A stretch of DNA of 64,000 nucleotides from Streptomyces parvus (GCF_032121415.1 NZ_CP135079.1:6200001-6264000); one strand, 5' to 3'. Counted from the first letter of the stretch, positions 50,403 through 59,859 are shown. Program-made: numbers and translations. The notes: generated by a model not told the origin, from the sequence alone.

Positions 50403-50909
50403 ATGTCCACCACGTACGCGACCATGCCGTTCCATCTGGAGACCGAGCGTCTGATACTCCGGCCGTGGGCCCAGTCCGACGCCGCCGCATTCTGCGACCT
50501 CCTCGCCGAACGGGGCAACGGGAAACCCCCTCAGGAGCGCATCCGTACGTCCATCGCGGAGTTTCTCGCCACGACGGAGACCACCGGGATCGCCCTGCTG
50601 CCCATCCGGCGCCGCGAGGAGGGCGACTTCATCGGCTACTGCGGACTGATCATCGGCCGCACCACCCTGGAGGAGCCCGAGATCGCGTACGAGCTGTTCC
50701 GGCGTGCGCACGGACACGGTTACGCCACCGAGGCGGCCGGCGCCGTACTCGAAGCCGCCGCGGCGACCGGGCGCAAGCGGCTCTGGTCGACCGTCGGCAC
50801 GTGGAACACCCCCTCGCTCCGGGTACTGGAGAAGCTCGGATTCCGGCGGGATCACGTCTCCACGGAGGAGAGCAGTGAAGTGGCCTGGCTCACACGCTCG
50901 TTGCCGTGA
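50403..50909 (+). CDS. GNAT family N-acetyltransferase (RimJ/RimL type)
   Basis: 168 aa. LETERLILRPWAQSDAAAFCDL is the RimJ/RimL-like start; IAYELFRRAHGHGYATEAAGAVLEAA carries the acetyl-CoA pyrophosphate loop; NTPSLRVLEKLGF is the conserved end. It may acetylate a ribosomal protein N-terminus or a small molecule. Start ATG 50403. The 213 bp before it show no gene. Confidence 0.9.
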   Translation: MSTTYATMPFHLETERLILRPWAQSDAAAFCDLLAERGNGKPPQERIRTSIAEFLATTETTGIALLPIRRREEGDFIGYCGLIIGRTTLEEPEIAYELFRRAHGHGYATEAAGAVLEAAAATGRKRLWSTVGTWNTPSLRVLEKLGFRRDHVSTEESSEVAWLTRSLP

Positions 50910-51037
50910 GGCGACGTCGCACGTGCTGGGCGTACCGCCGGCGTTAACCGATGCGTCACGGCCTCTTCCGTTCTGTTCGGTTCTCTTGGAACATCCTGTT
51001 CGCTTCTGTTCCCCACACTCCAAGAGGCCCCTCACTC

Positions 51038-53104
51038 ATGGCAGATATGAATCGGCGCCGCTTCTTCCAGATAGCCGGTGCGACGGCGGGATTCGCCGCC
51101 TTGTCGGGCAGCATCGACCGCGCTGCCGCCATCCCCGCCCACCGTGCCTCCGGGACGATCAAGGATGTCGAGCACATCGTCGTCCTGATGCAGGAGAACC
51201 GTTCCTTCGACCACTACTTCGGCGCGCTGAAAGGCGTCCGGGGGTTCGGCGACCCGCGGCCCGTGACGCTGCCGAGCGGGAAGTCCGTCTGGCATCAGGC
51301 CGATGCGGCGGGCAAGGAGACCCTGCCGTTCCACCCGACCGCCGACGACCTGGGGATGCAGTTCCTCCAGGGCCTCAACCACGACTGGGCGGGCGGCCAC
51401 CAGGCGTACAACGACGGCCGTTACGACCGTTGGATCCCCGCCAAGACGCCGACGACGATGGCCTACCTGACCCGGGACGACATCCCCTTCCACTACGCGC
51501 TCGCCGACCGCTTCACCGTCTGCGACGCCTACCACTGCTCGTTCATCGGGGCCACCGACCCCAACCGCTACTACCTCTGGTCCGGTCACACCGGCAACGA
51601 CGGCACCGGCGGCGGGCCGGTCCTCGGCAACGAGGAGCGGGGGTACGGCTGGACCACGTATCCCGAGAGGCTGGAGGAGGCCGGGATCTCCTGGAAGATC
51701 TACCAGGACATCGGCGACGGCCTCGACGGCCCCGGCGGCTGGGGCTGGATCGACGACGCCTACCGGGGCAACTACGGCGACAACTCGCTGCTGTACTTCG
51801 ACAAGTACCGCAACGCCCAGCCCGGCAACCCGCTGTACGACAAGGCGCGTACCGGCACGAACGCGGCCGCCGGCGACGACTACTTCGACGGGATCGCGGC
51901 CGACGTCAAGAACGGGAAACTGCCGCAGATCTCCTGGGTCGCCGCGCCGGAGGCATTCACCGAGCACTCCAACTTCCCCTCGAACTACGGCGCCTGGTAC
52001 ATCGCCCGCCTGCTGGACGCGCTGACGTCCGATCCCGAGGTGTGGAGCCGTACCGCCCTGTTCATCACCTACGACGAGAACGACGGCTTCTTCGACCACG
52101 TCGTACCGCCCTACCCGCCGACCTCGGCGAACCAGGGACTCTCCACGGCCGACACCTCCACCGAGGTGTACGCGGGCGGCTCCTCGTACGGCCCCGGCGT
52201 CTACGGGCTCGGCCCACGCGTCCCGATGCTGGTCGTCTCGCCCTGGAGCACCGGCGGTTACGTCTGCTCCGAGACCTTCGACCACACCTCGGTGCTCCGC
52301 TTCATGGAGCAGCGCTTCGGGGTGCGCGAGCCCAACATCTCACCGTGGCGGCGTGCCGTCTGCGGCGACCTGACCTCGGCCTTCGACTTCGCGTCCACCG
52401 GTCCCGCCCCCGGAGACCTGCCCGACACCACCGCCTACGAGCCGCCGGACCGCGAACGGCACCTGGACTACCGGCCCACCCCGCCCGCCGTCGGCTCGAT
52501 GCCGAAGCAGGAGCCGGGCAGCCGCCCCACCCGGCCGCTTCCGTACGCCCCGTACGCCGACGGGGCCGTCGACACGGGCACCGGGAAGATCGCGCTCACC
52601 TTCAGCCCGGGGGCGGCGGCCGGCGCGCAGTTCTACGTCACCTCCGGCAACCGCACCGACGCCCCGTGGACGTACACCGCCGAGGCGGGCAGGACGATCT
52701 CGGACGCCTGGAACTCCGCGTACTCCGGCGGTACTCACGACCTCACCGTCCACGGCCCGGGCGGCTTCCTCCGTACGTTCAGAAGCCGGGGTTCGACCGC
52801 CGGCCCCGAGGTCACCGCACGGCACAACGACGGGAGCGGCAACCTCGACCTGACCCTCACCAACCCCGGCGACACCGAGGCCCGGCTCACGGTCGCCAAC
52901 GCCGCCGCCTACGGGGGAGCGGAGCAGACGGTCACCGTCCGGCCCGGCGCCACGGTGTCGCGCACGGTCGACCTGCGGGCCGGCAAGCGCTGGTACGACG
53001 TGTCCGTCACGGCCGAGGGCGACCCCGTCTTCCTGCGCCGCTTCGCCGGTCATGTCGAGACGGGGGCCGCCGGGGTCAGCGACCCCGCCACGGTCACCGA
53101 CTGA
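51038..53104 (+). CDS. Phospholipase C, phosphocholine-specific type, Tat-exported
   Basis: 688 aa. The Tat signal is NRRRFFQIAGATAGFAALSG. The phosphoesterase domain begins IKDVEHIVVLMQENRSFDHYFGAL, continues with GATDPNRYYLWSG and TYDENDGFFDHVVPP (metal-binding Asp/Glu/His), and ends with two DUF756 beta domains (LDLTLTNPGDTEARLTVAN, then LRAGKRWYDVSV). It releases phosphorylated head groups from phospholipids outside the cell, usually to gain phosphate. ATG 51038 is chosen because the Tat motif follows; the frame opens at 50951. GTTC-rich direct repeats precede it. Confidence 0.95.
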   Translation: MADMNRRRFFQIAGATAGFAALSGSIDRAAAIPAHRASGTIKDVEHIVVLMQENRSFDHYFGALKGVRGFGDPRPVTLPSGKSVWHQADAAGKETLPFHPTADDLGMQFLQGLNHDWAGGHQAYNDGRYDRWIPAKTPTTMAYLTRDDIPFHYALADRFTVCDAYHCSFIGATDPNRYYLWSGHTGNDGTGGGPVLGNEERGYGWTTYPERLEEAGISWKIYQDIGDGLDGPGGWGWIDDAYRGNYGDNSLLYFDKYRNAQPGNPLYDKARTGTNAAAGDDYFDGIAADVKNGKLPQISWVAAPEAFTEHSNFPSNYGAWYIARLLDALTSDPEVWSRTALFITYDENDGFFDHVVPPYPPTSANQGLSTADTSTEVYAGGSSYGPGVYGLGPRVPMLVVSPWSTGGYVCSETFDHTSVLRFMEQRFGVREPNISPWRRAVCGDLTSAFDFASTGPAPGDLPDTTAYEPPDRERHLDYRPTPPAVGSMPKQEPGSRPTRPLPYAPYADGAVDTGTGKIALTFSPGAAAGAQFYVTSGNRTDAPWTYTAEAGRTISDAWNSAYSGGTHDLTVHGPGGFLRTFRSRGSTAGPEVTARHNDGSGNLDLTLTNPGDTEARLTVANAAAYGGAEQTVTVRPGATVSRTVDLRAGKRWYDVSVTAEGDPVFLRRFAGHVETGAAGVSDPATVTD

Positions 53105-53109
53105 GGGAC

Positions 53110-53169
53110 GGACCGGACAACGGCGGTGCCCGGACCGGAATCGGTCCGGGCACCGCCGTTGTCCGGTCC
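53110..53169. terminator. Bidirectional terminator with a perfect 27-bp stem
   Basis: Arms 53110-53136 and 53143-53169 are exact inverse complements with loop GGAATC, starting 5 bp after the phospholipase stop and ending 24 bp before the stop of the opposing gene. Confidence 0.9.
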
Positions 53170-53193
53170 GGGCGGGGTGGTGCGGTGTCCGGG

Positions 53194-54102
53194 TCAGCCC
53201 TCGCCGCCGGTGCCTCCTTCGCCGAGGGACGCGGCCTTGATCCCGCCCGTGATCTCGTCCAGGACGGACAGCTTCGGCGCGTCCTCGTTGATGTCGAACC
53301 CGGACCGGACCACGACGAGCATGTTCTTGGAGACGGGGGAGGGGAACACCAGCGATTCCACGTAGCCGTCGTCGCCCTTCTCCGTCGCCACCTTCCAGCG
53401 CACGACGTACCCCTTGCCGCCCGCCACCGTGACGGCCTCGGACTTCAGCTCCTCGTGCGAGGTGATCTTCCCGTAGCTCTCGCCACCGTAGGACTCCGTG
53501 GCGTTGACGGTGATGTCCTTCTTCGCCGCCTCCTCCGGGGTCCCCGCGGTGAGCTTCATGGCAGCCGCCGGGGCCGAGAACACACCGCCGCGCACACAGG
53601 TCTCGGCGGTGTCGCCGGGGCACGCGTGCTCACCCGTCGTCAGTCCCGCGCCGACCGCCCCGGAGGTTCCCTTCCACCCCTTGGGCACCGGGAGGCTGAT
53701 CCCGGCGGCCAGGTCCGTGGCGAAGCCCGGCTCGGTCGGCGGGAGCTGCTGCTCCGGCCCCTGGCCTTCGCCCTTCCCTCCGTCGTTCCCCTTGCCGTCC
53801 TTGTCACCGCCGTCCGGTGCGCCCGGCAGATCGGGGGCGCCGGACGGCGAGGAGGCCGCGGTGTCCGGCCCGCCGCCGCCACGCTCCTCACCCAGCAGAT
53901 ACACGCCGCCACCGATGGCGGCGAGCACCACCACGCCGACCGTCACGCCGACGCCGATGCGGATTCCGCGACGGCGCGCCGCACCGGACGACGCGCGGAC
54001 ATGGCCGGTCCACTGCGCTCCGTCCCACCAGCGTTCCTGAGCGGGGCCTTTGCCTGAGTGCCCGGGGTCTGGATGCCAGCCGGGCGGGGTCATCTGGGTC
54101 AC
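53194..54102 (-). CDS. DUF2510 single-pass membrane protein
   Basis: 302 aa. An N-terminal DUF2510 motif (PPGWHPDPGHSGKGPAQERW, then WDGAQWTGHVR) is followed by one membrane helix (IGVGVTVGVVVLAAIGGGVYLLG), a Gly/Asp/Pro-rich linker and an extracellular domain (ISLPVPKGWKG to ITGGIKAASLG) with a Cys pair (ACPGDTAETC). Function is unknown; DUF2510 proteins are abundant in actinomycete envelopes. ATG 54102. Confidence 0.85.
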   Translation of the reverse strand: MTQMTPPGWHPDPGHSGKGPAQERWWDGAQWTGHVRASSGAARRRGIRIGVGVTVGVVVLAAIGGGVYLLGEERGGGGPDTAASSPSGAPDLPGAPDGGDKDGKGNDGGKGEGQGPEQQLPPTEPGFATDLAAGISLPVPKGWKGTSGAVGAGLTTGEHACPGDTAETCVRGGVFSAPAAAMKLTAGTPEEAAKKDITVNATESYGGESYGKITSHEELKSEAVTVAGGKGYVVRWKVATEKGDDGYVESLVFPSPVSKNMLVVVRSGFDINEDAPKLSVLDEITGGIKAASLGEGGTGGEG

Positions 54103-54224
54103 GGGGGCACCTTATGCGGATCGGGTGAGAAACACATGAACCGACCGCACGTCCTCGTCCGGGGCCCGCGCACGTCCCGCTTCGCGCACTCTTTCGCGCA
54201 TCCGCCGGTCCCGGTCAGGGGCGG

Positions 54225-54923
54225 TCAGGGTTCGATCAGACCGGCCCTGATGGCGTAGCGGGTGAGCTCCAGGCGGTCCCTGAGGCCGAGCTTCTGGAGC
54301 AGGTTGGCGCGGTGCCGCTCCACCGTCTTGACGCTGATGAAGAGCAGCTCGGCGATCTCCTTCGAGGAGTTGCCCTCGGCGACCAGCTTGAGGATCTCCT
54401 CCTCGCGCTCCGTGATGGCCCGCGCCGGCAGGTCCTCGCCGTCCCTGGCCCGGTCGAGGAAATTCCGGATGAGCGCCGTCACCGCGCCCGGGTAGAGGAA
54501 CGGCTCGTCGCGCATCGCCGCCCGGCAGGCCTCCACCAGGTCCCGGTCCGCGACCGACTTGAGGACGTACCCGGCCGCCCCCGCCTTCAACGCCTCGAAG
54601 AAGTACTGCTCGTTGTCGTACATCGTGAGCATCAGGATGCGCAGCCCCGGCATGACGCGGGAGAGCTCGCGCGCCGCCTGGAGGCCGGTGAGGCGCGGCA
54701 TCGCGATGTCCAGGATGACCAGGTCGGGCTGTTCGCTGCGGGCCATCTCGATGGCCTCGGCGCCGTCGCCGGCCTCGGCGACGACCGTCAGGTCCGGTTC
54801 GCCGTCGAGGATCAGCCGGACCCCGCGACGTACGAGGGCGTGGTCGTCCGCCAGCAGGATGCGGGTCGGGGCGGCGGCGGCCCTGGCGGGCGTGGCGAAG
54901 GACGGTGAGGTGGGCATGGTCAC
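54225..54923 (-). CDS. NarL/FixJ-type response regulator
   Basis: 232 aa. The receiver domain has Asp26-Asp27, the phosphoacceptor Asp72 (LVILDIAMPR) and Lys near 122 (AGYVLKS); the LuxR-type HTH is ITEREEEILKLVAEGNSSKE, then ISVKTVERHRANLLQKLGL. The GTG start at 54923 overlaps the kinase stop as GTGA, so kinase and regulator are co-translated. Its targets are unknown; DNA-binding sites were not identifiable. Confidence 0.95.
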   Translation of the reverse strand: MTMPTSPSFATPARAAAAPTRILLADDHALVRRGVRLILDGEPDLTVVAEAGDGAEAIEMARSEQPDLVILDIAMPRLTGLQAARELSRVMPGLRILMLTMYDNEQYFFEALKAGAAGYVLKSVADRDLVEACRAAMRDEPFLYPGAVTALIRNFLDRARDGEDLPARAITEREEEILKLVAEGNSSKEIAELLFISVKTVERHRANLLQKLGLRDRLELTRYAIRAGLIEP

Positions 54924-55882
54924 TTGCTTCCGTTGCTTCCGTTCGGGACGGGCACATCGAGACGTACTTCGGTGCCGCCCTGCGGCCCGGGGCCGAGGGA
55001 GACCTCGGCGCCGATCAGCAGGGCGCGTTCGCGCATACCGCGCAGGCCTGCTCCCTCGGGGGCGTCACCGAGACCGCGGCCGTCGTCGCGGATGAGCAGT
55101 TCCACCCCGCCCTTGCTGCGCCGCAACGAGAGTTCGAGGTGAGCGGCGCGGGCGTGCCGGACCGTGTTGGTGAGGGCTTCCTGCGCGATCCGGTAGACGA
55201 CCAGCTCCGCCTCCGCGCCCAACTCCGGCAGGTCCTTTTCCACCCGGCGGCGGATCGTCAGCCCGTCCGGCGTCGGGGTCTCGGTGATCAGGGCCGTCAG
55301 TGCGCTCCCCAGGCCCAGTTCCTCCAGCACGCCCGGCCGCAGCCGGCGCGCGATCCGGCGGATCTCGTCGAGCGACCCCCGGGTGATCTCCTGAACCTGC
55401 CGCAACTCCCCGCGCAGCGGCTCCGGGGCGTGGTCCGCGACCCGCTTCAGCTCCAGCAGTACCGCCGTCAGCGTCTGCCCGACCTCGTCGTGCAGCTCCT
55501 GCGCCACGCGGCGGCGCTCGGCCTCCTGGGCGGAGAGAGCACGGGCACTGCTGGTGGCGCGCTCGGCCTCCAGCCGGTCCAGCATGGTGTTGAACGTCTC
55601 GATCAGCGCGGCGATCTCACCGTGCCCCGCGACCTCGGGGCGCGGGCTCGGGCGCAGCAGATCGGTGGTCGTCATCGCACGGGTGACCCGTTGGAGCGGG
55701 AAGAGGCCGAGCCGGAGCAGGGCCGCGTTCGCCGCGAGCATGAACGCGATGCCGCCGGTCAGGATCATGGCCTCGGTCAGCAGGACCGGGGTCGAGACCG
55801 TGATCGGCCCGAGCAGCAGCAGAGCGCCGGCCGCGACCAGCACGGCGGCGTTGAGCAGGAAGATCCGCCAGAACAGGGACAA
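54920..55882 (-). CDS. NarL-type sensor histidine kinase
   Basis: 320 aa. Two membrane helices (residues ~5-28 and ~33-58) with almost no extracellular loop, a HAMP region (LFPLQRVTRAMTTTD), a HisKA_3 helix with the phospho-His131 (AQELHDEVGQTLTAVLLELK) and an HATPase domain (AQEALTNTVRHARA, DDGRGLGDAPEGAGLRGMRERA). The short loop suggests it senses within the membrane or in the cytoplasm. The start is a TTG at 55882 with AGGAGC 10 bp upstream; no ATG/GTG lies nearby. Confidence 0.93.
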   Translation of the reverse strand: MSLFWRIFLLNAAVLVAAGALLLLGPITVSTPVLLTEAMILTGGIAFMLAANAALLRLGLFPLQRVTRAMTTTDLLRPSPRPEVAGHGEIAALIETFNTMLDRLEAERATSSARALSAQEAERRRVAQELHDEVGQTLTAVLLELKRVADHAPEPLRGELRQVQEITRGSLDEIRRIARRLRPGVLEELGLGSALTALITETPTPDGLTIRRRVEKDLPELGAEAELVVYRIAQEALTNTVRHARAAHLELSLRRSKGGVELLIRDDGRGLGDAPEGAGLRGMRERALLIGAEVSLGPGPQGGTEVRLDVPVPNGSNGSK

Positions 55883-56216
55883 GGTCGAACGGCTCCTTCC
55901 GGAGGTCGGATCGTACGGGCGCGCTGACAGCCTCCACTATCGCCGCTGCCGCGGGGTCGCATGCCGTCGCGGGCCACGGTGTGCACCGTCGCCCGGCGGC
56001 GCCGGCGGCGGGGCATGCATTGACCGCCCTCGCGGGGGCGTCCGTCCTCGTCTGCATGGTGCGCACCCCCGGATATGGGTGCTGTCCCTGATGGCCCCCC
56101 GAGGCCCTCCCCGACGACCATGAGGTCCAGGGCCCCGGGGGGCCCTGCCCCGTGCCGCACCGCGGGGACCGGGGCTTCAAGGAGCCGAGAGGTTTCCGTA
56201 CCGGGAGGGAGACACC

Positions 56217-56504
56217 ATGCCCACGTACGACGAGCGGCTGCGCGATCTGGAGGAGCAGCTGCGTCACGACGATCCCGGGTTCGCCGAGGCGATGTCCGAC
56301 GGGACCCCGCGCTCGCCGCGTGAGTACCGCCGCCGCAACGCCTGGCTGTGGCTCGCCGTCGGACTCGCCGCCCTGGGCATGGGCATCGTCATGGGCCACG
56401 GTCTCCTCATCGCCGCGGGCCTGGTCGTGTCCGGAGCGGCGGCCCAGCTCTTCGACCCGCAGCGCGGGCGCCTGCACGGGCGGGACATCCCCAGTTCGCG
56501 ATAG
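56217..56504 (+). CDS. DUF3040 membrane protein
   Basis: 95 aa. YDERLRDLEEQLRHDDPGFAEAM is the DUF3040 N-terminus, followed by two membrane helices (WLWLAVGLAALGMGIVMGHG, LLIAAGLVVSGAAAQLF). GGGAGG lies 8 bp before ATG 56217. Function unknown; widespread in Streptomyces as a small membrane protein. Confidence 0.87.
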   Translation: MPTYDERLRDLEEQLRHDDPGFAEAMSDGTPRSPREYRRRNAWLWLAVGLAALGMGIVMGHGLLIAAGLVVSGAAAQLFDPQRGRLHGRDIPSSR

Positions 56505-56557
56505 CGCGCCCTGCGCCCTCAGCTCCCGCTGACGCGAGCCTCGACTCCCGATGGCTC

Positions 56558-56572
56558 TGTGGTCCGACCACA
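56558..56572. promoter_or_regulatory. GntR/FadR-type operator before the regulator gene
   Basis: TGTGGTC-C-GACCACA, a perfect 15-bp palindrome 55 bp upstream of the GntR start. The TGGTCnGACCA core fits the TNGTnnnACNA consensus of FadR-subfamily GntR proteins. Confidence 0.82.
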
Positions 56573-56627
56573 TGCCCCGTGTGACATAGGCTGCATGTCC
56601 GGATCCGGCCGAGGCAGGGAGTGACGG

Positions 56628-57368
56628 ATGCCCGTCGAATGGCAGCCCGTGCAGCAGTCCCGTACCCATGAGCTCGTGCTCCGCAGCATCGAGGAACGGG
56701 TCTTCGCCGGAGAGCTGCGGGCCGGTGACCGGCTGCCCCCCGAACGGGAACTGGCCCCGGCGCTCGGCGTCAGCCGCTCCGCCCTGCGCGAGGCGCTGCG
56801 GGTGCTGGAGACCATCGGAGTCCTGGTGGCCCAGCCCGGCCGGGGACCCGACGCCGGGGCCCGGATCGTGCGCAACCCGGACGACGCCTTGGGCCGGCTG
56901 CTCCGCCTGCACTTCGCCCTCGGCAGCTACAGCCTCCACGACGTTCTGGAGGCCCGAGTGGTCCTGGAGCGGTCCAGCTTCGAGGGCGCCGCCTGCCACG
57001 CGCCGGACGAGGACCTCGACGAGGCGGAGGAGCTGGTGGCGGGCATGGCGGAACCGGGGATCGGCGTGAGCGCCTTCAATGATCTGGACACCCGCTTCCA
57101 TGTGCTCATCGCCCGCAGCTCCGGCAACGCCCTGACGTCCACACTGACCTCCGCCGTACGCGAGTCCGTGCGGCCGCTGATCCTGCGCGCCCTGGAAGCC
57201 GCCGAGGACTGGCCGGCCACCGCCCGTGCCCTCAACGCCGAGCATCGGACGCTTCTCACCCTCGTACGGGAGGGGAGCGGCGCGGAGGCCGCGGACCTGG
57301 TGGAGTGGCATATCCGCGGACTGCACGGGACGTTGGTGGAAGGCCCCACCGGCCCAACCACCCCTTAG
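56628..57368 (+). CDS. FadR-subfamily GntR regulator (probable lactate operon regulator)
   Basis: 246 aa. The winged HTH is LVLRSIEERVFAGELRAGDR, then LPPERELAPALGVSRSALREALRVLE; the C-terminal FCD domain carries Asp/His metal-site residues (LEARVVLERSSFEG, LDTRFHVLIARSSGN, LNAEHRTLLTLVREG). It resembles LldR/LutR-type regulators. It is read toward lutABC, and matching palindromes stand before both transcription units. Repression relieved by L-lactate is expected from the family. Confidence 0.9.
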   Translation: MPVEWQPVQQSRTHELVLRSIEERVFAGELRAGDRLPPERELAPALGVSRSALREALRVLETIGVLVAQPGRGPDAGARIVRNPDDALGRLLRLHFALGSYSLHDVLEARVVLERSSFEGAACHAPDEDLDEAEELVAGMAEPGIGVSAFNDLDTRFHVLIARSSGNALTSTLTSAVRESVRPLILRALEAAEDWPATARALNAEHRTLLTLVREGSGAEAADLVEWHIRGLHGTLVEGPTGPTTP

Positions 57369-57461
57369 AGGGCCCCGGGCTGCCCGACCCGACCCCGCCC
57401 CGGTCCGACTCCCCACCACGCCACGTGCTGCCGCACGTTCCCTTCGACGGCCTGTGCCTAG

Positions 57462-57476
57462 TATGGTCCGACCATA
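57462..57476. promoter_or_regulatory. GntR/FadR-type operator before lutABC
   Basis: TATGGTC-C-GACCATA, a perfect 15-bp palindrome with the same 11-bp core as the site at 56558. It lies 80 bp before lutA. Confidence 0.85.
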
Positions 57477-57556
57477 AAAACCTCAAAGTGAACCCGGCGG
57501 ATACGGACGAGCCCCCTCACCCCGACCGCCGCGGCGAACCCGCCCGGGGAGGCCCC

Positions 57557-58324
57557 ATGCGCATCGGACTCTTCGCCACCTGTCTGGGGGACACGCTCTT
57601 CCCCGACGCGGTGAAGGCAACCGCGATCCTGCTCACGCGCCTGGGCCACGACGTGGTGTTCCCGCCGGGGCAGACCTGCTGCGGACAGATGCACATCAAC
57701 ACCGGCTACCAGCGTGAACCCGTGCCCCTGGTACGTAACTTCGCGGACGGGTTCGGTGACGCCTCGATCGAGGCGGTCGTGATGCCGTCGGGCTCGTGCG
57801 CCGGTTCCGTCCGGCACCAGCACCGGATCGTCGCCGACCGCTACGGGGACGCCACGCTCCGCGCCGGAGTGGACACCGTCGCCGCGAAGACGTACGAGCT
57901 CTCCGAACTCCTCGTGGACGTCCTCGGCGTCACCCGGGTCGGCGCGTACTTCCCGCACCGGGTGACGTACCACCCCACCTGCCATTCCCTGCGGATGCTC
58001 CGCGTCGGTGACAAGCCGCTCCGACTCCTGCGCGCGGTCGAGGGCATCGACCTCGTCGAGCTGCCCGGCGCCGACTCCTGCTGCGGCTTCGGCGGCACCT
58101 TCGCGCTCAAGAACGCCGAGACGTCCACCGCGATGCTCCACGACAAGACGGACAACATCACGGCCACCGGGGCCGAGGTGTGCACCGCCGGGGACTCCTC
58201 CTGTCTGATGCACATCGGGGGCGGGCTCTCCCGGATCCGGTCCGGCACCCGCGCCCTGCACCTCGCCCGGATCCTCGCCGCGACCCGCACCACGCCCGAC
58301 ATCCTGACAAAGGCCTCCGTATGA
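57557..58324 (+). CDS. lutA: LutA, L-lactate oxidation complex subunit
   Basis: 255 aa with two cysteine-rich CCG domains: QTCCGQMHINTGYQREP and ADSCCGFGGTFALKN, plus the conserved MPSGSCAGSVRHQH. LutABC oxidises L-lactate to pyruvate with iron-sulfur and probably flavin/heme partners. ATG 57557 is preceded by GGGGAGG. It overlaps lutB as ATGA. Confidence 0.93.
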   Translation: MRIGLFATCLGDTLFPDAVKATAILLTRLGHDVVFPPGQTCCGQMHINTGYQREPVPLVRNFADGFGDASIEAVVMPSGSCAGSVRHQHRIVADRYGDATLRAGVDTVAAKTYELSELLVDVLGVTRVGAYFPHRVTYHPTCHSLRMLRVGDKPLRLLRAVEGIDLVELPGADSCCGFGGTFALKNAETSTAMLHDKTDNITATGAEVCTAGDSSCLMHIGGGLSRIRSGTRALHLARILAATRTTPDILTKASV

Positions 58325-59859
58325 GCACGTTCCTCGGCATGCCCGCCCCGCCGCCCCGCTCCCCGTACGGCACCGGAAACCTCCGCGGCGACCGGGCCTT
58401 CCCCCGCGCCGCCCACGACGAACTGGGCAACGAGCAGCTTCGCCGCAACCTCGGCCGCGCCACCGGCACCATCCGCGCCAAACGCCTGAGCGTCACCGGC
58501 GAACTGTCCGACTGGGAAGCCCTGCGCGACGCCGGCTCCGCCATCAAGACCGACACCATGAACCGGCTCCCCGAACTGCTCGAACAACTGGAGCGCAAGG
58601 TCACCGAACGCGGCGGCACCGTCCACTGGGCGCGCGACGCCACCGAGGCCAACGCGATCGTCGCCCGCCTCGTGAGAGCCACGGGCAGCGACGAGGTCAT
58701 CAAGGTCAAGTCGATGGCCACGCAGGAGATCGGGCTCAATGAGCATCTGGAGTCCGTCGGGATCACCCCGTACGAGACCGACCTCGCCGAACTCATCGTC
58801 CAGCTCGCCGACGACAAGCCCTCGCACATCCTGGTGCCCGCCATCCATCGCAACCGGGACGAGATCCGGCAGATCTTCCGCGACCACATCCCCGGCGTCG
58901 ACCCGGACCTGGACAACGCCCCCGCCCACCTCGCAGCCGCCGCGCGCGGCTACCTCCGCGAGAAGTTCCTGACCACGAAGGTCGCCGTCTCCGGCGCCAA
59001 CTTCGCCGTCGCCGAGACCGGAACCCTGGCCGTCGTCGAGTCCGAGGGCAACGGCCGCATGTGCCTGACCCTGCCCGACACCCTCATCACCGTCATGGGC
59101 ATCGAGAAGGTCCTCCCGCGCTACCAGGACCTGGAAGTCTTCCTCCAGCTCCTGCCCCGCTCCTCGACGGGGGAGCGGATGAACCCCTACACCTCGCTGT
59201 GGACCGGAGTGACGCCCGGCGACGGACCGCAGGACTTCCACCTGGTCCTCCTCGACAACGGGCGCACCGCCGCCCTCGCCGACGCGCTCGGACGGGCGGC
59301 CCTCAACTGCATCCGCTGCTCCGCCTGCCTCAACGTCTGCCCGGTGTACGAGCGCACCGGCGGCCACGCCTACGGATCGACCTACCCCGGGCCCATCGGC
59401 GCCGTCCTCACCCCGCAACTGGCCGGCATGCACGCGGCGAAGGACGACCCCAACAGCTCCCTGCCGTACGCCTCCAGCCTCTGCGGAGCCTGTTTCGACG
59501 CCTGCCCGGTCAAGATCGACATCCCCTCGCTGCTGGTGGAACTGCGCCACCAGCACACCGAGCAGACCGGCGTCACCCCGGAGAAGCTGGCAATGAAGGC
59601 GGCCGCAGCCGTGATGCGCCGCCCGGCCCTGTACGCCGCCGCACAGAAGGCGTCCGCCCTCGGCCGGGTCGTCGCGGGGCGGGACGGAACCATCTCGCGG
59701 CTGCCCCCACCGCTGAGCGGCTGGAGCGACAGCCGCGACACCGCTGCCCCGCCCCGCGAGACCTTCCGCTCCTGGTTCTCCTCCGACGAGGGCCGGGCCA
59801 CCCTGCGGGCCGCGGCCGCCGAACGGAACAGCGACCACAACGAGGAGGACGCGACATGA
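58321..59859 (+). CDS. lutB: LutB, iron-sulfur subunit of L-lactate oxidation
   Basis: 512 aa. The N-terminal LUD/DUF162 domain (VIKVKSMATQEIGLNEHLES, FAVAETGTLAVVESEGNGRM) is followed by two [4Fe-4S] motifs, CIRCSACLNVCP and CGACFDACP, and a C-terminal helical part. It transfers electrons from lactate. It overlaps lutA and lutC by 4 bp each (ATGA), which indicates equimolar synthesis. Confidence 0.95.
   Translation: MSTFLGMPAPPPRSPYGTGNLRGDRAFPRAAHDELGNEQLRRNLGRATGTIRAKRLSVTGELSDWEALRDAGSAIKTDTMNRLPELLEQLERKVTERGGTVHWARDATEANAIVARLVRATGSDEVIKVKSMATQEIGLNEHLESVGITPYETDLAELIVQLADDKPSHILVPAIHRNRDEIRQIFRDHIPGVDPDLDNAPAHLAAAARGYLREKFLTTKVAVSGANFAVAETGTLAVVESEGNGRMCLTLPDTLITVMGIEKVLPRYQDLEVFLQLLPRSSTGERMNPYTSLWTGVTPGDGPQDFHLVLLDNGRTAALADALGRAALNCIRCSACLNVCPVYERTGGHAYGSTYPGPIGAVLTPQLAGMHAAKDDPNSSLPYASSLCGACFDACPVKIDIPSLLVELRHQHTEQTGVTPEKLAMKAAAAVMRRPALYAAAQKASALGRVVAGRDGTISRLPPPLSGWSDSRDTAAPPRETFRSWFSSDEGRATLRAAAAERNSDHNEEDAT

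Noticed and set aside
50951..51037. Upstream start for the phospholipase
   Set aside because: It would bury the Tat motif 30 residues inside and translate the GTTC repeat region; ATG 51038 places the twin arginines correctly.
50704..54057. 1117-codon plus-strand frame across GNAT, phospholipase and DUF2510 genes
   Set aside because: An Arg/Pro-rich shadow frame of three well-supported genes without any motif.
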